DNA of 54,567 bases from Candidatus Angelobacter sp. Gp1-AA117 (GTDB lineage: Bacteria > Acidobacteriota > Terriglobia > Terriglobales > Acidobacteriaceae): assembly GCA_003223515.1 (NCBI GenBank), contig QHVI01000102.1, positions 1-54,567 on the forward strand. The letters are read 5' to 3'. The notes beneath the pieces were generated by a model. The model did not search any database, was not told the origin of the DNA, and worked only from the letters and a program-made list of their open reading frames with translations. Below are positions 9,346-18,701 of the stretch, one piece after another. Position numbers and translations under genes: made by a program. The stretch's first letter is position 1, and each line of letters begins with the position of its first letter.

Positions 9346-9763
9346 TTCTGTTTGCCTTCCCGTCCGGAGACGCGCTCCTGGACTTGTGGACTCGAAACTT
9401 GCATTTGAATCTTTCAATCGGTTTTTGTTTCTGCCGACACTTCCGGCAACATCCAAATAAAATTGGCGCATTTTAAGGTTTAAGCTGCGTCAATTAGAGA
9501 ACTATTGAAGGGAGATTAAAGTTCTTAATTCTTCAGTTCGTATTCAGTCGTCCGGCTAAAGCCGGACTCACAACAGTTTTGGGTTCACCACCCGGCATTC
9601 CGCTTCGCTCCATGCCGGGCTACTTTCATTTGTCCCTTCGGGACTGATTGCATCTCTACTGTCGCGAAACTGGCCTGGTATCCATCTCTGCCTATGAACA
9701 GCATCAACTCCTATATCTGAAAATTCAGGATGGCAGACGTGCTGCCAGCCTGTTTGCGGCATG
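9346..9763. other. Intergenic gap with hairpins
   Basis: A 418-base gap between the giant MBG gene and the fibronectin-III gene. The only structure I see is the run of palindromes at 9549-9644 (next entry). No gene is supported. Confidence 0.55.
9549..9644. repeat. Extragenic palindrome cluster
   Basis: Three hairpins in a row: TCCGGCTAAAGCCGGA (9551-9566), CCCGGCAT/ATGCCGGG with a 13-base loop (9591-9619), and GTCCC/GGGAC with a TTC loop (9632-9644). The first recurs, with the following CTC or CTCA, at 54365. Confidence 0.75.
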
Positions 9764-10801
9764 CTACTGCACAGTTAATGTTCCATTGATCAGCGTTATC
9801 GAATAATTGCTGAGCAATGGGTTCGGATCAGCACTGGGGATAATCGGATACGTTCCCGCCGGACTGGTTGCATCCGCCGGGCTGGAGTAACTCGCGGTGA
9901 TGTTGTCGTTGTTCTTGATTCCGGTAATGACGCCGGTGAATGCCGGGTTAGGATCGCCTGCATTCTTCGTAGCGTCATTGGCCTGAATGGTCAGCGGCGC
10001 GGGGTTCACGGTGAGCGTTCCGTTAGTGGAGGTCACGGTGTAATTCCCCAGCTTGTTCGCCGGATCCACCAGAGTGGGAACGATTGGATACGTGCCCACC
10101 GCGCTGGTCGGATCGGCGGCGCCGGCATAGGTGGCGGTGATGTTGTCACCGTTCTTGATTCCGGTGATGGCGCCGGTAAACGCCGGATTGGGATCGCCAT
10201 AGAGCCGGCTGGCGTCAGCGGCCACGACGTTCAGCGGGGCCGGATTCACGAGCAGCGTTCCAGGGTTGTTGGTGACCGTGTAATTGCCAAGTTTGCCGTC
10301 AGGATCGATGAGCGCCGCCAGGATGGGGTATGAGCCCACATTGCTGGTTGGGTCGGCGCTGGTGGCAAACGCAGCAGTGATGTTGTCACCGTTCTTGATG
10401 CCAGTGATGCTGCCGGTAAAGACCGGGTTAGGATCGCCGTACAACCGGCTGAAGCTGGTCACGGCTACGGTCAGCGGAGCCGGATTCACAGTCAGCGTTC
10501 CGTTCACAACCGTAAGCGAGTAGTTACCCAGCACGTTGTTAGGATCGATCACCGCAGGCGCGATTGGGTACGTTCCCACCGCACTGGTCTGCGTGGCCGT
10601 GGTGGAGTACGTGACGCTGATGGTTTCACCATTCTTCAACCCGGTAGTGGTTCCAGTGAGGGTCGGGTTGGGATCGCCATACAAGCGGCTCAGGTTATCG
10701 GCAGCCACGGTCAGAGGGGCCGCGGTAAGGGTCAGCGTGCCATTGCTTGAGGTCACGGTGTAATTGCCGAGCTTGTTCGCTGGATCAACCAGAGCGGGCA
10801 C
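9764..10801 (-). CDS. C-terminal part of the giant MBG-repeat protein, separated by a frameshift
   Basis: This reading frame has no start of its own: it opens inside an MBG repeat (PALVDPANKLGNY) and has no ribosome-binding site. It carries four further MBG repeats, each with an R-L-Y-G-D-P-N-P-like motif (the last reads NAGDPNP) and an ITGIKNGDNI-type strand. The C-terminus is plain, with no sorting motif. It continues the reading frame ending at 10753, so in the intact gene this would be the last 340 or so residues. The sequence around 10795-10830 joins the start of one repeat directly to the middle of another, out of frame. Confidence 0.8.
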   Translation of the reverse strand: MPALVDPANKLGNYTVTSSNGTLTLTAAPLTVAADNLSRLYGDPNPTLTGTTTGLKNGETISVTYSTTATQTSAVGTYPIAPAVIDPNNVLGNYSLTVVNGTLTVNPAPLTVAVTSFSRLYGDPNPVFTGSITGIKNGDNITAAFATSADPTSNVGSYPILAALIDPDGKLGNYTVTNNPGTLLVNPAPLNVVAADASRLYGDPNPAFTGAITGIKNGDNITATYAGAADPTSAVGTYPIVPTLVDPANKLGNYTVTSTNGTLTVNPAPLTIQANDATKNAGDPNPAFTGVITGIKNNDNITASYSSPADATSPAGTYPIIPSADPNPLLSNYSITLINGTLTVQ

Positions 10802-13800
10802 GATGGTGTAAGTGCCGTGGAGATCACCGCATAGTTGCCCAGCTTGTTCGCTGGATCAACCAGGGCAGGCGTGATGGGATAGGTTCCCACGGCGGCAGTG
10901 GCATCCACGCTGGAGTACGTGGCGGTGATGTTGTCACCATTCTTCAGGCCGGTAATGGTTCCGGTGAAGGTGGGGTTGGGATCGCCGTACACGCGGCTGG
11001 CGTTATTTGCCGTGACCGTCAGCGGCGCCTGGGTAATCGTCAGGGTTCCGTTGTTGGAGGTTACGGTGTAATTGGCAAGCGCTCCAGCCGGATCAACCAG
11101 CGTGGGAACGATTGGATACGTGCCTACTGCGGTGGTCGCATCCGTAGCGCTGGCGTAAGTGGCGGTGATGTTATCGCCGTTCTTGATGCCGGTAATCGTG
11201 CCGGTGAAGGCCGGGTTCGGGTCACCATAGACGCGGCCGGCATTCGCGGCAGTCACCGTCAACGGAGCGGGACTTACAGTGAGCGTTCCGTTATTCAAAG
11301 TAACCGCGTAGTTGCTGAGTTTATTGGTTGGATCAGAGAGCGCCGGCACGATGGGATAAGTCCCAACCGGGCTGGTGGCTACAGCAGCGCTGGAGAAGCT
11401 GACGCCGATAGCATCGCCATTCCTGATGCCGGTGATGGTTCCGGTGAAGGCCGGATTCGGATCACCGTAGAGGCGCGTGGCATTGGCGGCAGTTACGGTC
11501 AACGGAGCAGGATTGATGGTGAGCGTTCCGTTGGTTGAGGTGACTACATAGTTGCCGAGCTTACCCGTGGGATCAACCAGCGTGGGAACGATGGGATAGG
11601 TGCCAATCACGCTTGCATCAACGGCGGTGGTGCTGTAAGTGGCAGTGATGTTGTCACCGTTCTTGATTCCGGTGATGGTTCCGGTGAAAGCCGGGTTCGG
11701 ATCACCATAGAAGCGGCCGGCATTGGCAGCAACCACCGACAGCGGAGCGGGGTTCACGGTGAGAGTTCCGTTATTGGAAGTCACCGTGTAGTTGCCCAGC
11801 TTGTTCGTCGGATCCACCAGGGCAGGCGTGATGGGATAAGTTCCCACTGCGCTTGCAGGAGTGGCCGTGGTGCTGTAGGTGGCGGTAATGGTGTCACCGT
11901 TCTTCAAACCGGTAACGGTCCCGGTAAAGGTTGGATTGGCATCACCGTACAAGCGGCTAGTGCTGTCGGCAGTGACAGTCAGGGCCGCCGGAGTAATGCT
12001 CAACGTGCCATTCACGAAGGTGAAGGTGTAATTGGCCGCAGCCAGTGTGCCAGTGGTGCAGGTGATGGGGTAGTTCCCCACGTTGCTGGCGGCATCTGCG
12101 GTGGTGGTGCAGTTGGCGCTTCCGCTGACAACGGCAGAGGTATCCCCGTTCACGAATCCAGAGAGTGTAAACGTCAATGCCGGATTGGCGTCACCGTACA
12201 CTCGGGAGGTATTGGCGGCAGTCACGGTCAAGACCGCCGGACTCACGGTCAGGTCGCCGCTGCCGCTGGTGGGAGCGAAGGTGGCATCACCGGCAAAGCC
12301 GGCAGTAACCGCACCCGGATACGATCCGGCGGCGAGACTACCCAAGCCCACGGAAACGGAAGCGGTACCGATGGCGTCAGTTACGGCGCTGCCTGCGGGA
12401 CTGCCGTTCAGCGTGAAGCTGAGGGTCTTGCCTGAGAGAGGCGCGCTGGCCGAATCTCTCAACATGGCTGAGAGCGCAGCGTTACCGCCATAAGTTCCGC
12501 TGGCGGGATTCACCGTAACAGACGCGGTCGTTCTGGCCTGGATGGTGATGTCTACGCTGGCGGAGTTATTCGCGGCGTTGGCATCAACAGCCGAGCTGTT
12601 GCTGATGGAGACGGTATTGGTGATGACTGTTCCGGCGGCAATGGTGCTGCCGGTCTGGGCGACGATGGTTACGGTCTGCGATTGGCCGCTCTGGAGCAGA
12701 TAGAAGCTGGCAACCTGGTTGCTGCCGGTGGCTCCGCACGTTCCGTTGCCGGTGGCCGAGCAGGAAACCACAGTCAATCCGGCAGGCAGAGCGTCAGTGA
12801 TAGTGGCTGCAGCCGGATCAGATCCATTGTTGGTGATGGTCGCGGTGTAGGTTACGTTCTGTCCGGCGATCACGCTGGTGGACGACGCGCTCACCGCAAC
12901 GCTCACGTCAGCGCTGCCGGCCATGCGCGGCGGATAGGCTACGAGTCCCTGCACCTGGCCTGCGCCTGCGATGGCTACATCACCAAGCTGCGAGAGCGAA
13001 CCCGTACCGCCGATGCGGAAGACTGCGACGCCAAAGCTGTCATCAGCTACATACAGCAACGATCCGGAGCGGTCGGTCGACATGCCTGCGGGAACATGCA
13101 GAGATGCAGTGCTGCCGAAGCTGCCAATGCTGGTCAAAGAGCCATCGGCGGCAACGCTGAACGAATTGACGCTGTTGCTGCCCTGATTGCTCGAGAACAA
13201 CCAGCGATTATCAGGACTGAGCAGCACTACGCTGGAGTTGTTCTGCGTGGTGCTGAAAGGGCTTCCCGTGATTGCAGAGAGAAGACCATTCGCGCCCACT
13301 GTCCATGCGTCGGTGATGGTTCCGGTCGCGCTGCTTTCCGCGCCATAGAGCAGGCCGCTAGTGGAGCTGAAATCCAGTCCTGCCAATGAGCCTGCGCCTT
13401 CTTTAGTAAACGGCGAACCGGATACCTGGGTGAGCGAACCGTCAAAGTTAATGGTGAACAACGCAACGCCGGCGGCATCCGCAGTGGCCAGGAACTGGCC
13501 ATTGGCGGAAATCTTCATGCCGGCGTTGGGCGTGATCGGGTTGGCGGAAGTGGAAACCAGAGTGAGCACCCCGCCCGCTCCGATGCTGAAAGTTTTGATC
13601 TGGCCATTGCTGGAAGCCATGAGGAAGCGTCCATCAGGCGTGGCGGCCAGCGAAATGCCCGCGCAGGAATCCAGAGTGAGGCCAGAGGCGAAAGGCGAGC
13701 CGGTGGCTGCGGTCAACGCACCGCTGGCCGGATCAATCTGGAAGGCGCTGATGCTCAGGTCGCCGTTGTTGGAGACGAACAACAGATTATTGCCGGCGCT

Positions 13801-16800
13801 GAGCGTGATCCGATCCACTGCGGTGCAGGCCGTGGTGGTGCTGCTGCCGCCCGTGGCAAAGGGTGATCCGGAGAGCGCCGTGAGCGAACCATCCACAGAA
13901 ACCGAGTAACTGGAGATGCTGTTCGCGGCAGTCTGGTTATTCACGAAAACGAAGTTCGCCGTGGGCGCAGTATTGACCGTGAGCGTGCCATTATTCGAGG
14001 TAACGGTGTAATTGCCCAGCTTGGCGGCTGGATCGACCAGAGCAGGAACGATTGCATACGTGCCTGCCGGGCTGGTGGCTACTGCAGTTGTGCTGTAAGT
14101 GGCGGTGATGTTGTCACCATTCTTGAGTCCAGAGACAAGTCCGGTGAATGGAGGATTAGGCGTGCCAAACAAGCGGCTGGCATTGGCGGCAGTCACGCTC
14201 AACGGAGCGGGAGTGACCGTGAGGACGCCATTGTTGATGGTTACGCTGTAGTTGCCGAGTTTGTTCGTGGGATCCACCAGCGTGGGCACGATGGGATAGG
14301 TTCCAACCGCCGCCGTGGGATCGGCGCTGGAGAAGAGCGCGGTGATGTTGTCACCGTTCTTCAGCCCGATGATCGAGCCGGTGAAGACCGGATTGGGATC
14401 ACCGTACACGCGAGTTGCATTGTTGGCGGTGACTGTAAGCGGCGCCTGGGTAATCGTGAGCACGCCATTGTTGATCACAACCTGGTAGTTGACCAGTGCG
14501 CCGTTCGGATCCACCAGCGTGGGCACGATGGCATACGTGCCAACCGGGCTGGTGGGATCGGCGGTGGTGCTATAGGTGGCAGTGATGTTGTCGCCATTCC
14601 TCAGGCCGGTGATGGTTCCGGTAAATGCCGGGTTGGGATCACCGTAAAGGCGGGTGGCATTGGCCGCAGTCACCGTCAGTACGGCGGCGGTCACAGTAAG
14701 AGTTCCGTTATTGATGGTCACCGAGTAGTTGCCCAGCACGTTGTTGGGATCAACCAATGTCGGGACGATGGGATATGTGCCCGCGGGGCTGGTTTGCGTC
14801 GCGGTGGTGCTATAGGTGGCGCTGATGTTGTCATTGTTCTTAATGCCGGTGGTCGTACCTGTGAAGACCGGGTTCGGATCGCCATAGGCGCGAGTCGCAT
14901 TGGCTGCGGTAACCACCAGCGGCGCCGGGCTGACCACCAGGTTGCCGTTGTTGATGGTGACAGCGTAGTTGCCGAGCTTGTTGTTGGGATCGCTCAGCAC
15001 CGGCACGATCGGGTAGTTACCAATCGGGCTGGCGGGAGTGGCGGTAGTGGTGTAGGTGGCGGTGATGTTGTCACCATTCACCAGACCGGCGATGCTCCCG
15101 CTGAAGGGCGGATTGGGATCACCATAGAGGCGCGCCGCATTGTTCGCAGTCACGATGAGGACCGCCGCCGTCACGGTCAGCGTGCCATTGTTGATGGTCA
15201 CAGTATAGTTGCCGAGCAGGTTATTCGGATCAACCAGCGCAGGCACGATCGGATACGTTCCGACGGGGCTGGCCGGAGTAGCTGTGGTGCTATACGTGGC
15301 CGTGATGTTGTCACCGTTCTTCAGTCCGGTGATGGTTCCGGTGAAGGCCGGATTAGCAGCGCCATAGGCACGGCTGGCATTATCCGCGGTCACGGTCAGG
15401 GGCGCGGGATTGATGGTGAGAGTGCCGGGCACGAACACAAATACGTAATTGGTGGCGGTGAGAGTGTTCTGGGTGCAGGTAATCGGATAAGTGCCTACAG
15501 GACTGGTCTGCGTGGCCGTGGTGGTGCAATCCGCCGCGCCGCTCACGACCGCGATGGTATCGCCATTCACAAAACCAGTGATGGTATAGGTGAACTGAGG
15601 ATTCGGATCACCGTAAAGCCTGGACTGATCATTGGCGGTTACAGTCAATTGCGCTTTGGTCACGATCAGGGTGCCCTGAGCGCTGCTGGGATTGTAGGTG
15701 CCGTCGCCGGCGAAGTTCACGGTAAACGCGTTGGTGTGAGTCCCCACGGTGATGGTGCTCAGGGGCACGGTCACGGTGGCAACGCCGCTGCCATTGGTCA
15801 CGCCTGAATACGTGTTGTTGGTCAGGTTGAAATTGAAGCCAATGGCCTTTCCGGCAATCGGATTATTGGCTGAATCAACCAGAGTGGCGCTGAGCGTAGC
15901 GAAACCACCATAAGGTCCGGTGGCAGTGGGCACGCTGAGGCTGGTGCCGGACTGCGTGCCAATGGTAATTGTGGACTGCGCCACATCGTTTAAGCCGTTT
16001 GTATCAACCACAGATCTATTGCTGATCTGGGCGAAGTTAAGGATGAGGTTGCCATTCACGGCATTCGGCTTGGTGGTGGCGGTGATGATGGCCGTGCGGC
16101 TTTTTCCGGCGCCGATCGCAGGAAATGTCATCAACTGCGCTGTCGTTGCAGTGGGCACGATGTTGCCGCCGCCGCTGCTGGCATTGGCCGCCGTCTTGTT
16201 ATAGGTAAATTGTATGGGCGAGTTCGCTGAGGTTACGGTGAATGTGCCATTGAAAGAAGTATCGGTCACGCCCGTGATGGTCACAGTCTGCCCGACAAAC
16301 AACTGATGCGGCACGGTGGTGGTGATCGTAACTACGTTGCCGCTGCGGACAGCTCCCGGAGGAGTTGCGGTTGCCGCGGCAATCGGGGCCCGGCTGGAGA
16401 AGCTGGCCGTGCTGCAAGAACCCGGACCGGTTTGTATCTGGCAGGTTGGATTAGTGGCATTTCCGCCTCCGCTGGTATCCGTGCCCGGGATGGGCTGCAG
16501 GTTGTTGGGGTTGGTTTGCGGGAACTGGCTCAACGGAATTGTCTGGGTATAAGTAAAAGTCGTGGGAGTCGGGGTAGAGACAACCGTGAACACGCCAGTG
16601 AAGCCTGGGTCAGTCAGTAACTGGCCAGGATGATTTAGATCGGGAGTTGTGGGGGCCGGGACGGAATTGATCGATACGGTTTCACCTGCGAACATCTGGT
16701 GAGGAAGCGTGGTGGTGACCATAACAGTTCCAGTCACCGTGGTGCTGCCCACTGAATTCGAGCGGGAGATCCCGTTGGGGGTCACGATGGGTATCGGACC

Positions 16801-18135
16801 TCCGCCTACCAGATCCGGAGGAAGCGTATCAGCAACGACCGCAGTGGCCGGAACTGTGCCGGAATTTGTGATGGTGACGAGAAAGCTGATCGGAGCTCCG
16901 GGCTGAACCAAGGCGGAAGTGGGAGTCATGGTCACGCCCAGATCAGACGAAGTGCAGGAACGCTGTGGATACGCAACCAGGTCCTGGATTTCTCCGGGAC
17001 GGGTGATAGCCAGATCACTTAACGACGTAAGAGTGCCGCCGGGGCCAATCCTGAAGGTAGCTACGCCAAAAGCATCATCGGCCACAAACAGGAAGGTGCC
17101 GGAGGCGTCCGTGGCCATTCCCACCGGCGTGTGTACGGCAGTGGTGCTGCCGAATTTTCCGGTATTGGTGAGGCTGCCGTTGGAATTGACCTGAAACGGA
17201 TTGATGCTGTTGCTGAACTGATTGCTTTCAAACAAGAGCGAGTTATCCGGACTATACAAAACCATTGCGGAATCATTTCCGGGAGTATGGAAAGGCGTGC
17301 TGGGCGCCGGAGTCAGCGCGCCGGTGGTGGTATTGACGATCCAGCCATCGGCGGTGGTTGGACTGCCGGTGGCTTCACCTGCGTATAAGCGATCTCCCAC
17401 GCAACTGAAATCCAGCCCTGCAATCGAACCTGCTCCGGTCTTGATAAAAGGTGAACCGGAGACAGGGCCCAGCAGGCCGCTGGCAGTGTTGATCGTAAAC
17501 ATGGAGACGCTGGTTTGGTTGGCGATGGCCAGGAATTGTCCGTTGGCGGAAATGGCCATGCCGGAATTGGGATTGATGCCGGTGGCGGTGGTGGTAAGCA
17601 GGCTGAGCGCGCCCGATGCGCCAATGGTGAAGGTCTTGACAGTGCCGTTGCTGGCGGCATAGAGAAAGCGTCCATCAGGAGTGGCTGCGACCGAGATACC
17701 CTGGCAGCTATCAAGCGTGAGTCCGCTGGCGAAAGGCGAACCGGCCACCAGAGTCAGACCGCCGGTGGCGGGATTGATCTGGAAGGCGCTGATGGTAAGG
17801 TCGCCGGTATTGGCGACATACATGAAATTGTTGGGGCTGCTGATGGCGATGCGCTGCAGGCCGTAGCAGGTGACATTCGCTCCTTTGCCGCCGGTGCTGA
17901 AAGGCGAGCCGGTCAACTGCGTGAGCGATCCGGAGGCCGAGACGGAGTATGCGGACACGGTATTGGTGAGGGACTGGTTGTTCACATACACGTATCCATT
18001 CGATTGCGCGCTGGCGGGAAGCGCCAGCGAGAACGACAGCAGCAGCATGGCTGCAAGCCAGAGAGCTCCGGCTGCTTTTCGCGCCCGCAGTGTTCGGGCG
18101 ACATTGATCAGATGTTTTGTGTCCGCGGCAGACAT
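10753..18135 (-). CDS. Giant exported protein: (beta-propeller, DUF11, Ig-like, MBG repeats) present twice
   Basis: A giant surface or extracellular protein, 2460 residues in this frame and about 2800 with the shifted C-terminal part. I start at 18135 (GGAGG site, about 45-residue signal sequence ending PASAQS). The architecture is duplicated. The first half has a lactonase-type beta-propeller (YVYVNNQSLTN onward), a DUF11 domain (SDLGVTMTPTSALV), an Ig-like domain, then seven MBG repeats. The second half repeats the series: propeller (FVFVNNQTAANS), DUF11 (ADVSVAVSASST), Ig-like, then six MBG repeats before the frame breaks. Each MBG unit is about 76 residues. No catalytic function is evident; MBG proteins are generally viewed as adhesive or structural. 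It follows a small lipoprotein-like gene by 20 bases, probably in one operon. The end at 10753 reads into non-MBG residues (CPLWLIQRTSS), marking the frameshift. Confidence 0.88.
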   Translation of the reverse strand: MSAADTKHLINVARTLRARKAAGALWLAAMLLLSFSLALPASAQSNGYVYVNNQSLTNTVSAYSVSASGSLTQLTGSPFSTGGKGANVTCYGLQRIAISSPNNFMYVANTGDLTISAFQINPATGGLTLVAGSPFASGLTLDSCQGISVAATPDGRFLYAASNGTVKTFTIGASGALSLLTTTATGINPNSGMAISANGQFLAIANQTSVSMFTINTASGLLGPVSGSPFIKTGAGSIAGLDFSCVGDRLYAGEATGSPTTADGWIVNTTTGALTPAPSTPFHTPGNDSAMVLYSPDNSLLFESNQFSNSINPFQVNSNGSLTNTGKFGSTTAVHTPVGMATDASGTFLFVADDAFGVATFRIGPGGTLTSLSDLAITRPGEIQDLVAYPQRSCTSSDLGVTMTPTSALVQPGAPISFLVTITNSGTVPATAVVADTLPPDLVGGGPIPIVTPNGISRSNSVGSTTVTGTVMVTTTLPHQMFAGETVSINSVPAPTTPDLNHPGQLLTDPGFTGVFTVVSTPTPTTFTYTQTIPLSQFPQTNPNNLQPIPGTDTSGGGNATNPTCQIQTGPGSCSTASFSSRAPIAAATATPPGAVRSGNVVTITTTVPHQLFVGQTVTITGVTDTSFNGTFTVTSANSPIQFTYNKTAANASSGGGNIVPTATTAQLMTFPAIGAGKSRTAIITATTKPNAVNGNLILNFAQISNRSVVDTNGLNDVAQSTITIGTQSGTSLSVPTATGPYGGFATLSATLVDSANNPIAGKAIGFNFNLTNNTYSGVTNGSGVATVTVPLSTITVGTHTNAFTVNFAGDGTYNPSSAQGTLIVTKAQLTVTANDQSRLYGDPNPQFTYTITGFVNGDTIAVVSGAADCTTTATQTSPVGTYPITCTQNTLTATNYVFVFVPGTLTINPAPLTVTADNASRAYGAANPAFTGTITGLKNGDNITATYSTTATPASPVGTYPIVPALVDPNNLLGNYTVTINNGTLTVTAAVLIVTANNAARLYGDPNPPFSGSIAGLVNGDNITATYTTTATPASPIGNYPIVPVLSDPNNKLGNYAVTINNGNLVVSPAPLVVTAANATRAYGDPNPVFTGTTTGIKNNDNISATYSTTATQTSPAGTYPIVPTLVDPNNVLGNYSVTINNGTLTVTAAVLTVTAANATRLYGDPNPAFTGTITGLRNGDNITATYSTTADPTSPVGTYAIVPTLVDPNGALVNYQVVINNGVLTITQAPLTVTANNATRVYGDPNPVFTGSIIGLKNGDNITALFSSADPTAAVGTYPIVPTLVDPTNKLGNYSVTINNGVLTVTPAPLSVTAANASRLFGTPNPPFTGLVSGLKNGDNITATYSTTAVATSPAGTYAIVPALVDPAAKLGNYTVTSNNGTLTVNTAPTANFVFVNNQTAANSISSYSVSVDGSLTALSGSPFATGGSSTTTACTAVDRITLSAGNNLLFVSNNGDLSISAFQIDPASGALTAATGSPFASGLTLDSCAGISLAATPDGRFLMASSNGQIKTFSIGAGGVLTLVSTSANPITPNAGMKISANGQFLATADAAGVALFTINFDGSLTQVSGSPFTKEGAGSLAGLDFSSTSGLLYGAESSATGTITDAWTVGANGLLSAITGSPFSTTQNNSSVVLLSPDNRWLFSSNQGSNSVNSFSVAADGSLTSIGSFGSTASLHVPAGMSTDRSGSLLYVADDSFGVAVFRIGGTGSLSQLGDVAIAGAGQVQGLVAYPPRMAGSADVSVAVSASSTSVIAGQNVTYTATITNNGSDPAAATITDALPAGLTVVSCSATGNGTCGATGSNQVASFYLLQSGQSQTVTIVAQTGSTIAAGTVITNTVSISNSSAVDANAANNSASVDITIQARTTASVTVNPASGTYGGNAALSAMLRDSASAPLSGKTLSFTLNGSPAGSAVTDAIGTASVSVGLGSLAAGSYPGAVTAGFAGDATFAPTSGSGDLTVSPAVLTVTAANTSRVYGDANPALTFTLSGFVNGDTSAVVSGSANCTTTADAASNVGNYPITCTTGTLAAANYTFTFVNGTLSITPAALTVTADSTSRLYGDANPTFTGTVTGLKNGDTITATYSTTATPASAVGTYPITPALVDPTNKLGNYTVTSNNGTLTVNPAPLSVVAANAGRFYGDPNPAFTGTITGIKNGDNITATYSTTAVDASVIGTYPIVPTLVDPTGKLGNYVVTSTNGTLTINPAPLTVTAANATRLYGDPNPAFTGTITGIRNGDAIGVSFSSAAVATSPVGTYPIVPALSDPTNKLSNYAVTLNNGTLTVSPAPLTVTAANAGRVYGDPNPAFTGTITGIKNGDNITATYASATDATTAVGTYPIVPTLVDPAGALANYTVTSNNGTLTITQAPLTVTANNASRVYGDPNPTFTGTITGLKNGDNITATYSSVDATAAVGTYPITPALVDPANKLGNYAVISTALTPSCPLWLIQRTSSAITP

Positions 18136-18155
18136 AGTGGCCTCCAAGGGCTTTC

Positions 18156-18563
18156 CTAGAATTCGATAAATGTGCGCACCTGTTTTCCGCGCGTGTTGGT
18201 GTATGCCACGCTGATTGCGGGAGCGCTTCCGGTTTGCCATGCTTCGTAAAGGGACTGGGGAACGGTAAAGACGCCGTTCACATCCGCTTGGGTATTGGCA
18301 GGCAGAGAAATGCCGTTCAACTCGCCATAGGTCACACGCGCTGCATTGGGATCGTGCAGCGTGATGGTGGCGTTGCGAATGCTGGAAGAAGTGTTGTTGA
18401 CCAGCGACAGCGATATGTTGATCTGGACATTCTGGCCTGATGGTGAAGGGGTACCCAGGCTGTAAGAGCCGGTAAAGTCACTGGCACCCGGCGCACAGGC
18501 AAGCATGGCCAGCAGCGCCACAACCATCATCAACACCTTCAAATTTCTCTTTGCAAAAGACAT
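18156..18563 (-). CDS. Small exported, possibly lipid-anchored beta-sandwich protein
   Basis: 135 residues: an N-terminal hydrophobic signal (VLMMVVALLAMLAC) with a Cys at the end that could be a lipobox, although MLAC is not the classic LxGC form. The rest is a single domain rich in beta strands (NISLSLVNNTSS, ATITLHD), resembling small Ig-like or surface-associated modules. No enzyme motif. It ends 20 bases before the start of the giant MBG protein and is almost certainly co-transcribed with it, so it may help in its export or anchoring. That role is inferred from position only. Confidence 0.75.
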   Translation of the reverse strand: MSFAKRNLKVLMMVVALLAMLACAPGASDFTGSYSLGTPSPSGQNVQINISLSLVNNTSSSIRNATITLHDPNAARVTYGELNGISLPANTQADVNGVFTVPQSLYEAWQTGSAPAISVAYTNTRGKQVRTFIEF

Positions 18564-18701
18564 GACTCCTCCATGCGCCTCGCAAGCGAGGCGTTGCGGC
18601 CGATAGAAAATTGATCGAGGGGAAACCCGGAAGAGTATTTCTTCTCGACCAGAGGCCGGCGGACTTTTTCAGTCCGCCAGCTTCGGGGTTACGGATCAGG
18701 C

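Noticed and set aside
9764-16000. Regular DNA repeats of about 230 bases that could suggest a CRISPR array or satellite
   Set aside because: They are the coding repeats of MBG units in one frame; units diverge, there are no short palindromic repeats with unique spacers, and no cas genes are present.
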